Source: Burkholderiales bacterium (lineage in GTDB: Bacteria; Pseudomonadota; Gammaproteobacteria; Burkholderiales; Burkholderiaceae_E). From it: a DNA stretch of 64,000 bases. This document shows, in pieces, positions 50,245 to 58,307 of the stretch (position 1 is the stretch's first letter; the number at the start of each line of letters is the position of its first letter). A program made the position numbers and the translations under genes. Where the stretch lies: NCBI GenBank assembly GCA_026399835.1, contig JAPLQE010000056.1:62001-126000 (forward strand), in the 5' to 3' direction. The notes below the pieces were generated by a model. That model saw only the letters and a program-made list of their open reading frames with translations. It ran no database searches and was not told the origin of the DNA.

Positions 50245-50926
50245 ACTGCCGCACGCCGAAGGCGCACGCGTTGACCATCACGACGACCGCGAGCAGCACC
50301 AGGCCGAGGCCGAGGGCGAGCGGCAGGTCGCCCTTGCTGGTCTCGAGCGCGATCGCGGTGGTCATCACCCGCGTCACGCCGTCGATGTTGCCGCCGACCA
50401 TCATCACCGCGCCGACCTCGGCCGCGGCCCGTCCGAACCCGGCGAGCACCGCGGTGAACAGCGAGAAGCGGCCTTCCCACAGCAGGGTCGCGATGGTCTG
50501 CAGCCGGCTCGCACCGAGCGAGCGCAGGTAGGGGCCGCACTCGGCGAGCGTGTCCTCGAGCGTCTGGCGGGCCAGCGCCGCGATCAGCGGCAGCACCAGG
50601 ATCGACTGCGCGAGCACCATCGCGGCGGGCGTGAAGAGCAGTCCGAGCGGACCGAGCGGGCCCGCACGCGACAGCAGCAGGTAGACGATCAGGCCGACCA
50701 CCACCGCGGGCAGCCCCATCAGCGCGTTGAGCACCGCGACCACCGCACCCCGTCCGGGGAACGGGGTGAGCGCGAGCCATGCGGCGAGCGGCAGCGCGAC
50801 CGCGGCGGCGATCAGCGTCGCCAGCCCGCTCACCTGCAGGCTGAGCGACACGATCGGCCAGAGCGCGCCGTCCGCATCGAGCACCAGCCCGACCGCCTGC
50901 CGGGCGCTGGCCGTCATACCGTCCAT
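50222..50926 (-). CDS. ABC transporter permease (TupB-like)
   Basis: A 234-residue permease with five or six transmembrane helices. EWGR-type EAA loop: LEDTLAECGPYLRSLGASRL, then FGRAAAEVGAVMMVGGN, the hallmark of tungstate/TupB-like permeases. It pairs with the overlapping ATPase to form an importer in the inner membrane. Tungstate or molybdate would supply molybdoenzymes such as the one at the left edge of the window, but that link is only inferred. The start ATG at 50926 or a Met three codons later. The expected binding-protein gene (tupA) is not adjacent on either side. Confidence 0.85.
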   Translation of the reverse strand: MDGMTASARQAVGLVLDADGALWPIVSLSLQVSGLATLIAAAVALPLAAWLALTPFPGRGAVVAVLNALMGLPAVVVGLIVYLLLSRAGPLGPLGLLFTPAAMVLAQSILVLPLIAALARQTLEDTLAECGPYLRSLGASRLQTIATLLWEGRFSLFTAVLAGFGRAAAEVGAVMMVGGNIDGVTRVMTTAIALETSKGDLPLALGLGLVLLAVVVMVNACAFGVRQYAIRRFG

Positions 50927-51067
50927 CGTCGCCTGCGCTCCCCGCCTCGAATGGGGCGAGACTCTAGCAGGTCGGCCGGCGCGTCCCGGGCTGGCGTGCC
51001 ACCGTCGCGCCGCCTAGCATCGACGCTCCGACCACTGCTGCCCGCCGCCGCGCACCTCGCCCCGCCC

Positions 51068-52657
51068 ATGTCCGACCGCCCCGCCCGTTTCCGCATCCCG
51101 CCCGTGCACGTCCCCGCCCGCAGACGCGCGTCCGCATCGCTCGCCACGCCCATGCTGGCGCTGGCGCTCGGGCTCGGCGCCTGCACCACCGTGCCGATCC
51201 CACCGGTCGCGGCGACCGATCTCTCGGGCGAGGCGCCGGCCTGCGATGCGCTCGCCGCGCGGCTCGACGAGGCGGTGCGGGCCACCGGCGTCGGGGACGC
51301 GCAGCAGGCGCGGGTGGCGGCCGCGCGCTGGCTCCGGGTGGATCGGTTCGACGCCTCGTTCGCCTCCGAGCCGCTGTCGGACGCGGCGACGCGCGCCTGG
51401 CTCGAGCGGTTGCGTGCGGCCGACGCGGATGCGCGCCGGATCGAGGTGTCCAACCTGCCGCGGGAGACGCGCGCGGCGCTGGCGGACGCGGCGCCAGGCG
51501 TGGCGCCTGGCGTCGGACCCGCCGACGCTGCCTCGACGCTGGCCACGGCCATCGCCCGCTGCGGCCGTGCCGAGACCGACGCCCTCGCGCGCGACGCGAC
51601 CGCGCTCGCCCGGGTTCGCGCGGCGGCGCGCGTGCCGGACGACTACGTCGGCTGGCAGCGTGCACTCGGGCTCTATCCGATCGCCATCGTGCCGTTCGGA
51701 GCGGGGGTGCGGCGCGAGGAGGCTCGTGCACGCGCAGCGTTCGCGCGGAACGCGCCTCACATCGCCGAGGGCACCACCCGCTACGCCCCTACGCCGGCCG
51801 ATTCCGGCACGCCCGCGATCACACCAGGCGATCTGCCTCGGGACGCGCTCGGCATACCGGTGCTCGATGCCCGACAGCGCGGCGCACTGCTCGCCCGACA
51901 CGCGCCGGTGCTCGCACTCGCCGGCAGCGGGCCGGACGACCGCTTCGGCCGGCCGACACTCGATGCCAACGACAGCGTCGCGATCGACACCTCCGCGCCC
52001 TGGCTGCTTGGGCGCATCGCCTTCAAGCGATGGGAGGGGGCCGTTCGCGTCCAGCTCGTCTACACGGCGTGGTTTCCGCGGCGCCCGCCCACCAGCGCGC
52101 TGGACCTGATCGCGGGCCATCTCGACGGGGTGATCCTGCGGCTGACGCTGGACGAGGACGGCCGCGTGGCGATGATCGACACCATCCACGCCTGCGGCTG
52201 CTGGCACCTGTTCGTGCCGGTGGGCGAGCGCCGCGTGCGGCCGCCGCCGGTGACCGGCGACGAGTGGGCGTTCGTGCCCGCCCGGCTCGCCGCGGTGCCG
52301 CCCGAGGCACGGGTGCGCATCCGCCTGGCGGCCGGCACCCATGCGCTCGAAGGCATCGACACCGTCGGTCCCGAGGCGCCCGCAGACGCGCGCTACCGGC
52401 TCGCCGACGAGGACACGCTGCGCACGCTGCCACGGCCCGGCGGTGGCACGCGCAGCCTCTACGACCCTCGCGGCCGCGTGCCGGGTACCGAGCGCGCCGA
52501 GCGCTGGCTGTTCTGGCCGATGGGCATCGCCGATGCCGGCTCGATGCGGCAGTGGGGCCGGCACGCCACGGCATTCGTCGGGCGCCGCCACTTCGACGAG
52601 CCCGACCTGCTCGAGCGCCGATTCGAGCCGGGCGTGCCTGCGAGCGGCGCCGACTGA
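51068..52657 (+). CDS. Large lipoprotein of unknown function
   Basis: A 529-residue protein I do not recognise. The N-terminus has an Arg-rich start, a hydrophobic core (PMLALALGLGAC) and a lipobox Cys at about residue 39. The following 170 residues are Ala/Arg/Asp-rich helices. The second half looks globular and conserved-like: GWQRALGLYPIAIVPFGAGV, IAFKRWEGAVRVQLVYTAWFP, ALDLIAGHLDGVILRLTLDED, IHACGCWHLFVPV (a Cys-x-Cys and His pair) and RWLFWPMG. These suggest a single beta-rich domain of about 250 residues in the envelope. Long gene, single on its strand. No enzyme motif can be named. Confidence 0.75.
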   Translation: MSDRPARFRIPPVHVPARRRASASLATPMLALALGLGACTTVPIPPVAATDLSGEAPACDALAARLDEAVRATGVGDAQQARVAAARWLRVDRFDASFASEPLSDAATRAWLERLRAADADARRIEVSNLPRETRAALADAAPGVAPGVGPADAASTLATAIARCGRAETDALARDATALARVRAAARVPDDYVGWQRALGLYPIAIVPFGAGVRREEARARAAFARNAPHIAEGTTRYAPTPADSGTPAITPGDLPRDALGIPVLDARQRGALLARHAPVLALAGSGPDDRFGRPTLDANDSVAIDTSAPWLLGRIAFKRWEGAVRVQLVYTAWFPRRPPTSALDLIAGHLDGVILRLTLDEDGRVAMIDTIHACGCWHLFVPVGERRVRPPPVTGDEWAFVPARLAAVPPEARVRIRLAAGTHALEGIDTVGPEAPADARYRLADEDTLRTLPRPGGGTRSLYDPRGRVPGTERAERWLFWPMGIADAGSMRQWGRHATAFVGRRHFDEPDLLERRFEPGVPASGAD

Positions 52658-52698
52658 AGCGGCGCCGAAGCGGGCGCGGCCCGATCGAGGACCCGCGA

Positions 52699-53625
52699 TC
52701 AGCGCGTCTCGACGCCGTCCAGCAGATCGAACAGGCCCTCGGGGCCGGCCGCGAGGGCGCGTGCGCCCAGCAGCGCGTGCCAGTCGTGCTCGTCGCCCCA
52801 CCGGTCGCGCCAGTGCCAGAGCACCCGCGACGAGTGGTGCAGCGCATGCTCGGCGGTGAAGCCGATCGCACCGTGCACCTGATGCACGATCGCCGCAACC
52901 CGGCCAGCGGCCTCGGCCGCACGCGCCTTGGCCACCGCCGCCGCCACCTCCCCGCCGCCCGTCTCCGCACCGGCCGCCGCCCAGTCGAGCGCGGCCCGCG
53001 ACGCCGCGACGTCCTCGGCGGCGACCGCGAGCGGATGCTGCACGGCCTGGAACTGGCCGATCGGCCGACCGAAGGCCTTCCGGAGCCCCGCGTACTCGAC
53101 ACCGAGCCCGATCGCAGTGCGCAGCGCGCCGGTCAGCATCGCCGCTCCGGCCAGCGCCAGCCGGGCCCGCACGGCCGCGCCGTCGGCGAGCTCGAACACC
53201 TTCGGCGCCGCGCCGCCGGCGACGTACCACCTGCCGACGGCGCACGTCCCCCATGCCTCGAGCACCAGCCGATGCGCATCGGGCAAGACGAGCACGTCCG
53301 CCGGATCGGGGCGCCCGTCCGGCGCGGCGATCGACAGCCGGACCGGTCGTTCGTCGGTGTCGAGTCCGGCCTGCGCGAGCAGCGCGTGCGCGATCAGCGT
53401 GTCCGCCAGAGGCACTGACGCGGCGTGCGCGCCAGCGGCCTGCAGTACGGCGGAGGCGTCTCGCCAGGCCTCGCCCGCCCCCCCCTGCGACTCGGGCCGC
53501 AGCAGGCGCGGCACCCCGGCCTCGACCAGCGTCGCCCAGAGGTCCGCATCGAAGCCGGCCGAGGGCCTGGCCTGCTCCAGCATCCGTTCGACCGCCTCGG
53601 CGATCATCGATTCGTGTGCGCTCAT
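52699..53625 (-). CDS. Acyl-CoA dehydrogenase, short form
   Basis: A 308-residue acyl-CoA dehydrogenase-like protein. The N-terminal helices (LWATLVEAGVPRLLRPESQGGAGE) and the C-terminal four-helix domain (AGLRKAFGRPIGQFQAVQH near 190, VHQVHGAIGFTAEHALHH near 250) are present. The middle beta domain is short and lacks the usual FAD-contact motif (WITN-type), so total length is about 80 residues below normal. Its start overlaps the stop of the larger dehydrogenase (ATGA), so the two may form one heteromeric enzyme, as in steroid-side-chain FadE pairs. Confidence 0.83.
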   Translation of the reverse strand: MSAHESMIAEAVERMLEQARPSAGFDADLWATLVEAGVPRLLRPESQGGAGEAWRDASAVLQAAGAHAASVPLADTLIAHALLAQAGLDTDERPVRLSIAAPDGRPDPADVLVLPDAHRLVLEAWGTCAVGRWYVAGGAAPKVFELADGAAVRARLALAGAAMLTGALRTAIGLGVEYAGLRKAFGRPIGQFQAVQHPLAVAAEDVAASRAALDWAAAGAETGGGEVAAAVAKARAAEAAGRVAAIVHQVHGAIGFTAEHALHHSSRVLWHWRDRWGDEHDWHALLGARALAAGPEGLFDLLDGVETR

Positions 53626-54770
53626 CGCAGCCCCAGCCCGCGGGCGATCATGCCGCGCAGCACCTCGGGCGTGCCTCCGCGCAGCGTGTAGGACGTGGCA
53701 TCGGCCACGGTGTCGTCGAGCATCGCCCGGTAGGCTGCGGCCTGCGGCGAGCCCGGCTCGGCGAGACGCAGCGCCCGCAGCCGCTCCGGGATCTCGCGCT
53801 CGAGCGCATTGCCCAGGTCCTTGAGCAGCGCCGCCTCGGTCGCCGGATCACCGCCCGCGTCGAGCGTCGCCGCGACCGACAGCGCCATGCGCCGCAGCGC
53901 CGCCAGATGCGCGACGGCGCGACCGAGCTCGATGCGTGCGGTGGGCGTGTCGTCACGCGGGCCCGCGCGCAGCAGCGCGACCAGCAGCGGGAAGACGCTC
54001 AGGAAGCGCTCCGGGCCGCTGCGCTCGAAGGCGAGTTCGCCGGTCACCAGGCGCCAGCCATCACCGACCTGCCCGATCACGTGCGAATCCGGCACGAACA
54101 CCTCATCGAAGGTGATCTCGCTGAAGTCGTCGCGCCCGCAGAGGTTGCGGATCGGGCGGCGCGTGACGCCCGCCGAGCGCAGATCGACCGCGAACTGGGT
54201 CAGTCCGGCGTGGCGCCGCTGCGGGTCGGCCGGCTCGGTGCGGAACAGGCCGATCATGTAGTCGGCCAGGTGGCCGCCGGTGGTCCAGACCTTGCGCCCA
54301 TCGAGCCGCCAGCCACCGTCGACCCGCTCGCCGCGCGATCGCACGCTCGCCAGGTCCGACCCCGAGTCGGGCTCGCTCATGCCGATCGCGAAGGTGATCT
54401 CGCCGCGCACGATGCCGGGCAGCACCTCGGCCTGTAGCGTGGCGCTGCCGTGGCGCAGGATCTGCGGGCCGCTCTGACGGTCGGCGATCCAGTGCCCGCC
54501 GACCGGCGCGCCGGCCGCGAGCAGCTCCTCGACGACGACGTAGCGCTCGAGCGTCGAGCGCTCCTGGCCGCCCCAGCGGGCCGGCCAGGTCAGCCCGATC
54601 AGGCCCGCCTCGCCGCAGGCGCGGGTGAAGGTCCGGTCGAACACCGTCCAGCCCGAGCAGCGCGGCTCGTAGGCGCTGGCCTCGCGTTGGGCACGCAGGA
54701 ACGCGCGGACCCGGTCACGCAGCGCGTGTGCGCCCGCCGGGAGGTCGACCGATTCGAAGGCGAGGCTCAT
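53622..54770 (-). CDS. Acyl-CoA dehydrogenase
   Basis: A 382-residue acyl-CoA dehydrogenase that would make a trans-2-enoyl-CoA using FAD. GLIGLTWPARWGGQERS near residue 60, TFAIGMSEPDSGSDLASV near residue 127, WRLDGRKVWTTGGHLADYM near residue 155 and the C-terminal RGGTPEVLRGMIARGLGL match the family. The catalytic Glu position of short/medium-chain enzymes (YEGT) is Gly here (RGGT), as in several FadE-type enzymes. It overlaps the OsmC gene upstream and the shorter dehydrogenase downstream, each by four bases. The substrate is unknown. Confidence 0.9.
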   Translation of the reverse strand: MSLAFESVDLPAGAHALRDRVRAFLRAQREASAYEPRCSGWTVFDRTFTRACGEAGLIGLTWPARWGGQERSTLERYVVVEELLAAGAPVGGHWIADRQSGPQILRHGSATLQAEVLPGIVRGEITFAIGMSEPDSGSDLASVRSRGERVDGGWRLDGRKVWTTGGHLADYMIGLFRTEPADPQRRHAGLTQFAVDLRSAGVTRRPIRNLCGRDDFSEITFDEVFVPDSHVIGQVGDGWRLVTGELAFERSGPERFLSVFPLLVALLRAGPRDDTPTARIELGRAVAHLAALRRMALSVAATLDAGGDPATEAALLKDLGNALEREIPERLRALRLAEPGSPQAAAYRAMLDDTVADATSYTLRGGTPEVLRGMIARGLGLR

Positions 54771-55225
54771 TGCGCGGCTCCGTGAAGCAGGCGGCCGTCG
54801 GGCGCGCGCACCGAGACCCGGGTGGCGATGCCCTGCGCGACGCTCTGGCCGACGGTGCAGAACTGCTCGAACTGCGCGAGGGCCCGCGCGAGCTTGCCGG
54901 CATCGTCCGGCACCTGCCCGAGCGAGAGTCTCACGTCGATCGCGAGCACGCGCTGGCGCCCCTCGGCGTTGCGGCCGACCTCGGCGCGCGCCTCGGTCTT
55001 CAGCGGCGAGGCGTCGAGCGCGAACTTGCGCAGGGCGAAGAACAGCGAGTCGGTCATGCAGCTCGCCACCGCCGCGAGCAGCAGCTGCGAGGGGTTCGGG
55101 CCCGCGCCGGTCCCGAGCGGCGGCGGCTCGTCGCCGAGGATCGGCGCGCGCGCCTCGTCCCAGGTGATCGCGACGCGGAAGTCGTGCTGCTGCTCGAGGC
55201 GGATGAAGCGCTCGCCGTCGGCCAT
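54767..55225 (-). CDS. OsmC-family peroxiredoxin-like protein
   Basis: A 152-residue OsmC-like protein. The two redox Cys are in LLAAVASCMTDSLFFALRK (near residue 57) and FEQFCTVGQSVAQ (near residue 122); the Glu/Arg partner in such proteins is not obvious. OsmC members reduce organic hydroperoxides. The gene opens a three-gene operon with two acyl-CoA dehydrogenases and ends in an ATGA overlap with the next, which suggests it protects against peroxides formed by the flavoenzymes or handles an acyl thiol; that is inferred. Confidence 0.88.
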   Translation of the reverse strand: MADGERFIRLEQQHDFRVAITWDEARAPILGDEPPPLGTGAGPNPSQLLLAAVASCMTDSLFFALRKFALDASPLKTEARAEVGRNAEGRQRVLAIDVRLSLGQVPDDAGKLARALAQFEQFCTVGQSVAQGIATRVSVRAPDGRLLHGAAQ

Positions 55226-55252
55226 GGTCTGTCTCCTGTGGATTGCCGGAGG

Positions 55253-55885
55253 TCAGGGACGCCGCGCGATCAGCTCGATCACGTCGGACATCCCCTCGTG
55301 CCCGCTGCCTTCGTGCAGCGGACGCTGCGCGCGGTGCAGGCGCTCGATGCGCCAGTCCGCAAAGGCCTCGCGCAGCATCGTCTCGTCGTACAGGTGCGCG
55401 AGGATGCCGGGGCCGCCGGTCCGGTAGTCCATCTGAAGCGGCCCGTAGCCCACCAGCAGCAGCACGCCGCCCGGGCGCAGCGCCCGCCCGAAGCCCTCGA
55501 ACATCGCGGCGCGCTGCGCGGGCGTCGCGAACTGCACGAAGACCGCGACGACCGCGTCGAACGGCGCCCCGCAGGCCGGGTCGTCCCATCCCCAGGCATC
55601 CGTCGACGCCGGCCGGAAATCGACCCGCACGCCACGCTCGCCCGCGAGCGCGGCGGCCTTGGCCAGCCCGCGCTCGGCGATGTCGAAGGCAGTGACCGCG
55701 CAGCCGCGCGCCGCCAGCCAGGTCGAGTTGCGGCCCTCGCCGTCGGCCACGCACAGCACGCGATCGCCATCGGCGAACAGCGCGGCCTGTGCGGCGAGCG
55801 TGTCGTTCGGCGCGGTGCCGAACACGAACCCGTCGGCCGCATAGCGACCGTTCCAACGTGCGGCCGCGTCCTCGAATCCCGCCAC
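55253..55885 (-). CDS. Class I SAM-dependent methyltransferase (TehB/thiopurine-like)
   Basis: About 210 residues. RWNGRYAADGFVFGTAPND near the N-terminus is typical of the TehB/tellurite-methyltransferase-like group. RVLCVADGEGRNSTWLAARG near residue 50 is SAM motif I, and FDAVVAVFVQFATPAQRAAM near residue 115 is motif II/III. GGVLLLVGYGPLQMDYRTGG continues the fold. It probably methylates a small or toxic substrate. GTG at 55885 was taken as start; an upstream alternative would overlap the hydrolase gene. The OsmC gene follows 27 bases later. Confidence 0.78.
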   Translation of the reverse strand: MAGFEDAAARWNGRYAADGFVFGTAPNDTLAAQAALFADGDRVLCVADGEGRNSTWLAARGCAVTAFDIAERGLAKAAALAGERGVRVDFRPASTDAWGWDDPACGAPFDAVVAVFVQFATPAQRAAMFEGFGRALRPGGVLLLVGYGPLQMDYRTGGPGILAHLYDETMLREAFADWRIERLHRAQRPLHEGSGHEGMSDVIELIARRP

Positions 55886-55893
55886 GGCGCGGG

Positions 55894-56556
55894 CTACAGC
55901 GTGCGCTGCAGGAAGGCGGCCATCCGGTCCCACGCCTGCTGCGCGCAGCCGGTGTCATAGACGTCGCCGCGGCGCTCGTTGAAGAAGCCGTGGGCGGCCT
56001 CGTAGCGGTAGACCTCGGGCGAGCGGCCCGCGGCCTTCATGCCCTGCTCCAGGCCGTCGGCAGCCGCCGGCGTGCACCAGTCGTCCCGGTTGGCGAAATG
56101 CGCCTGGAACGGCAGCGCGATCGTGGCCGGATCGGCGAAGTCCTTGGGCGGGATGCCATAGAAGCACACGCCGGCCGCGACCTCGGGGATGTGCGCGCAG
56201 GAGGCGATGGTCAGGGCACCGCCCATGCAGAACCCCATCACCGCGACCTTCGAGCCGCCGGCAGCCAGGTACCGGACGGCGCCGCGGATGTCCTGGTGGG
56301 TGGCGCCGGGGAAGTCCAGGCCGGTCATCAGATGGTTGGCCTCGTCGGGCTTCTGCGTCACCCGGCCCTGGTAGAGGTCGGGCGCGAGCGCGTTGTACCC
56401 GGCCCGCGCGAACCGATCGGCGACGCCGCAGATCTGGTCGTTCAGGCCCCACCACTCCTGGATCACCACGATGCCGGGACGGCCGGTACCCGCGCTCGCG
56501 AGGTAGCCGCGGGTGCGGCCGCCGTCGGGCCGCTCGAAATCGATCATCTGTCCCAT
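55894..56556 (-). CDS. Dienelactone hydrolase family protein
   Basis: A 220-residue alpha/beta hydrolase of the dienelactone hydrolase family. VVIQEWWGLNDQI near residue 30 contains the catalytic Glu, VAVMGFCMGGALTIA near residue 115 the nucleophile Cys, and YEAAHGFFNERR near residue 188 the His; the Asp is probably in ANRDDWCTP. DLYQGRVTQKPDEANHLM is family-typical. GGAGG five bases before the ATG sets the start. The methyltransferase gene follows nine bases after its end. Such enzymes open lactones in aromatic degradation, but many are general carboxylesterases. Confidence 0.9.
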   Translation of the reverse strand: MGQMIDFERPDGGRTRGYLASAGTGRPGIVVIQEWWGLNDQICGVADRFARAGYNALAPDLYQGRVTQKPDEANHLMTGLDFPGATHQDIRGAVRYLAAGGSKVAVMGFCMGGALTIASCAHIPEVAAGVCFYGIPPKDFADPATIALPFQAHFANRDDWCTPAAADGLEQGMKAAGRSPEVYRYEAAHGFFNERRGDVYDTGCAQQAWDRMAAFLQRTL

Positions 56557-57082
56557 GTCGTCCTCCGTCGGGGCCCCGCGATGTCGGGAGCCGCCTCGAC
56601 GCAAGACTAGCAAACCGCGGCCGATCGCCTCGTCGGATGCATGTCGGGATCCGGGTCGGGCGGCCCTCGACGCGGCTCGGGGCGCAGTGCTCAGCCGTGC
56701 CGCACGGCCCGGTTGGGGCCTGCGCCCGGCGCCGCATCGCCGCCGGTGCCTCCGCTTCCCACGAGCGTGGCGGCATCCGGTCGGGCCGCCGGAGATGGCC
56801 GGTCCGCCGCCCCGGCGGCCCCGTCGGTGCCGGCGCACCGCGAGCTCGCCCGCTCGACGGCCTCCGCGGGGGCCAGCCACACGAGCACTGCCCATCGGCA
56901 GCCTTCGCCGAGCGCGCGCACCGCGTCCGGCACCGTCATCGATCCGAGCCCGATCATCGCCGCCCCAGAATGTGTCTTGACAGTGTCGCATCGATCGGAC
57001 GGCCTCGCCCGACGGGCGCAGCCAGCCGCTTGACCCCATATGCCAGAATCGTGCCCGCCCCGCCGTCCCCTGGAGAAGACGC
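56557..57082. other. Gap of about 525 bases with no clear gene
   Basis: This stretch between the dienelactone hydrolase and AraC genes contains no recognised gene, tRNA or hairpin terminator. One candidate small gene (56691-56957, minus) is listed separately. A TTGACA at 56977-56982 in the plus direction has no convincing -10 partner. Confidence 0.5.
56691..56957 (-). CDS. Possible small protein of unknown function
   Basis: An 88-residue frame with high GC in third codon positions throughout, as in neighbouring genes. It starts MIGLGSMTVPDAVRALGEG, has a hydrophobic-looking stretch (WAVLVWLAPAEAVE), and its second half is Ala/Gly/Pro-rich. No Shine-Dalgarno sequence is convincing and no family is recognised. 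The opposite strand also carries open frames here, so it may be chance in GC-rich DNA. Confidence 0.25.
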   Translation of the reverse strand: MIGLGSMTVPDAVRALGEGCRWAVLVWLAPAEAVERASSRCAGTDGAAGAADRPSPAARPDAATLVGSGGTGGDAAPGAGPNRAVRHG

Positions 57083-58126
57083 TTGGACACGACCATGGCG
57101 ACCAGCGTGCAGGTGGTCGAGAAGCTGATCGGCCGCTTCGGGATCGACCCGGGTCCGCTCTTCGCGCGGCACGGCATCGATCGCGGACTGCTGTCGGATC
57201 CGAGCGCGCGGCTGTCCCAGGACGCGATCGACAACGTCGTGCGCGACGTCGCCGCCCTCGTGCCCGACCCCGCGTTCGGCTTGCTGGCGGCCGAGTGCTG
57301 GCATCCGGGCAGCCTGGGCGCGCTCGGCCACGCGTGGCTCGCGAGCTCGACCGTGCACCGCGGCCTGGAGCGCCTGCAGCGCTACTGGCAGCTCCTCGGG
57401 CAGCGGACCGCGATCACGCTGCGCGAGGACCCCGAGGGTCTCGCGGTCGTGCTGCGCAACCCGCGCAGCGACCCGCTGATCGCCGCGGTCACGACCGACA
57501 TGGACTTCTCGGTGCTGGTCGACATGTGCCGCATGAATGCGGGCAGCGGCTTCAACCCGGTGCAGGTCCGTCTGATCCGGCCCGCGCCGCCCGACACCGC
57601 GCCCTATGAATCCTTCTACGGCTGTCCGGTGGTGTTCGGTGCGCCGGAGCGCGCGGTGGTCATGCCGCGCGGCGCGATCGACACGCCGCTGGCGACCGCG
57701 AACCGCCAGATCGCAGGCTTGCTCGACCGGGTGATGGCCGAGGACCTCGCGCGGCTCGACCGCAGCGACGTCGTCGCGCGCTGCCGCGCGCGGCTGCACC
57801 GGCGCCTGGCCAGCGGCGAGGCCACCGCCACGCAGGTGGCGAGCGACCTGGCGATGAGCCGGCGCACGCTGCACCGCAAGCTCGCGGATGCCGGGACGAC
57901 CTGGCAGCAGCTCGTCGACGCGACCCGCCGCGACATGGCGCTCAGGATGATCGAGGACCCGCGCCGCCCGATCGGCGAGATCACCTTCGAACTCGGCTTC
58001 TCGCAGCAGAGCGCCTTCGCACGGGCCTTCCGGCGCTGGGCCGGGACCTCGCCCACGCAGTACCGCGACGCGCTCCTGGCCACGCGCGGCGGCGTGACCG
58101 CCCGCGCGGCCCAGCCCGAGCGCTGA
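57083..58126 (+). CDS. AraC-family transcriptional regulator (OruR/VirS-like)
   Basis: A 347-residue regulator with an N-terminal ligand-binding-like domain of the arabinose-operon/OruR type (LIGRFGIDPGPLFARHGID, LLAAECWHPGSLGALGHAW) and a C-terminal double HTH (TQVASDLAMSRRTLHRKLAD near 275 and ITFELGFSQQSAFARAFRRWAG near 310). The TTG at 57083 has GGAG seven bases upstream and was chosen; an ATG four codons later lacks one. It stands alone after a 500-base gap. The effector and target genes are unknown; the dehydrogenase or hydrolase genes on the left are candidates. Confidence 0.9.
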   Translation: MDTTMATSVQVVEKLIGRFGIDPGPLFARHGIDRGLLSDPSARLSQDAIDNVVRDVAALVPDPAFGLLAAECWHPGSLGALGHAWLASSTVHRGLERLQRYWQLLGQRTAITLREDPEGLAVVLRNPRSDPLIAAVTTDMDFSVLVDMCRMNAGSGFNPVQVRLIRPAPPDTAPYESFYGCPVVFGAPERAVVMPRGAIDTPLATANRQIAGLLDRVMAEDLARLDRSDVVARCRARLHRRLASGEATATQVASDLAMSRRTLHRKLADAGTTWQQLVDATRRDMALRMIEDPRRPIGEITFELGFSQQSAFARAFRRWAGTSPTQYRDALLATRGGVTARAAQPER

Positions 58127-58307
58127 GGGCCGCGACGCGGCATTCGGGCGCTGCGCACGAAGACCCGACGGCGGCCGTGCCGGGCGGGCCGGCCGCCCTG
58201 GCAGGCCGGGGCCGCCTCCCGCCGACGCGCGGCGACCGCCGGTCCCCCGCCGGTTGCCGCCGGTTCCGCCCGCCCGCAGCCTGCAACCGATCGATCCGGA
58301 GGACCCG

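Noticed and set aside
56975-56982. A near-palindrome around TTGACA in the gap before the AraC gene, as an operator
   Set aside because: The arms are only four bases and nothing repeats elsewhere in the gap.
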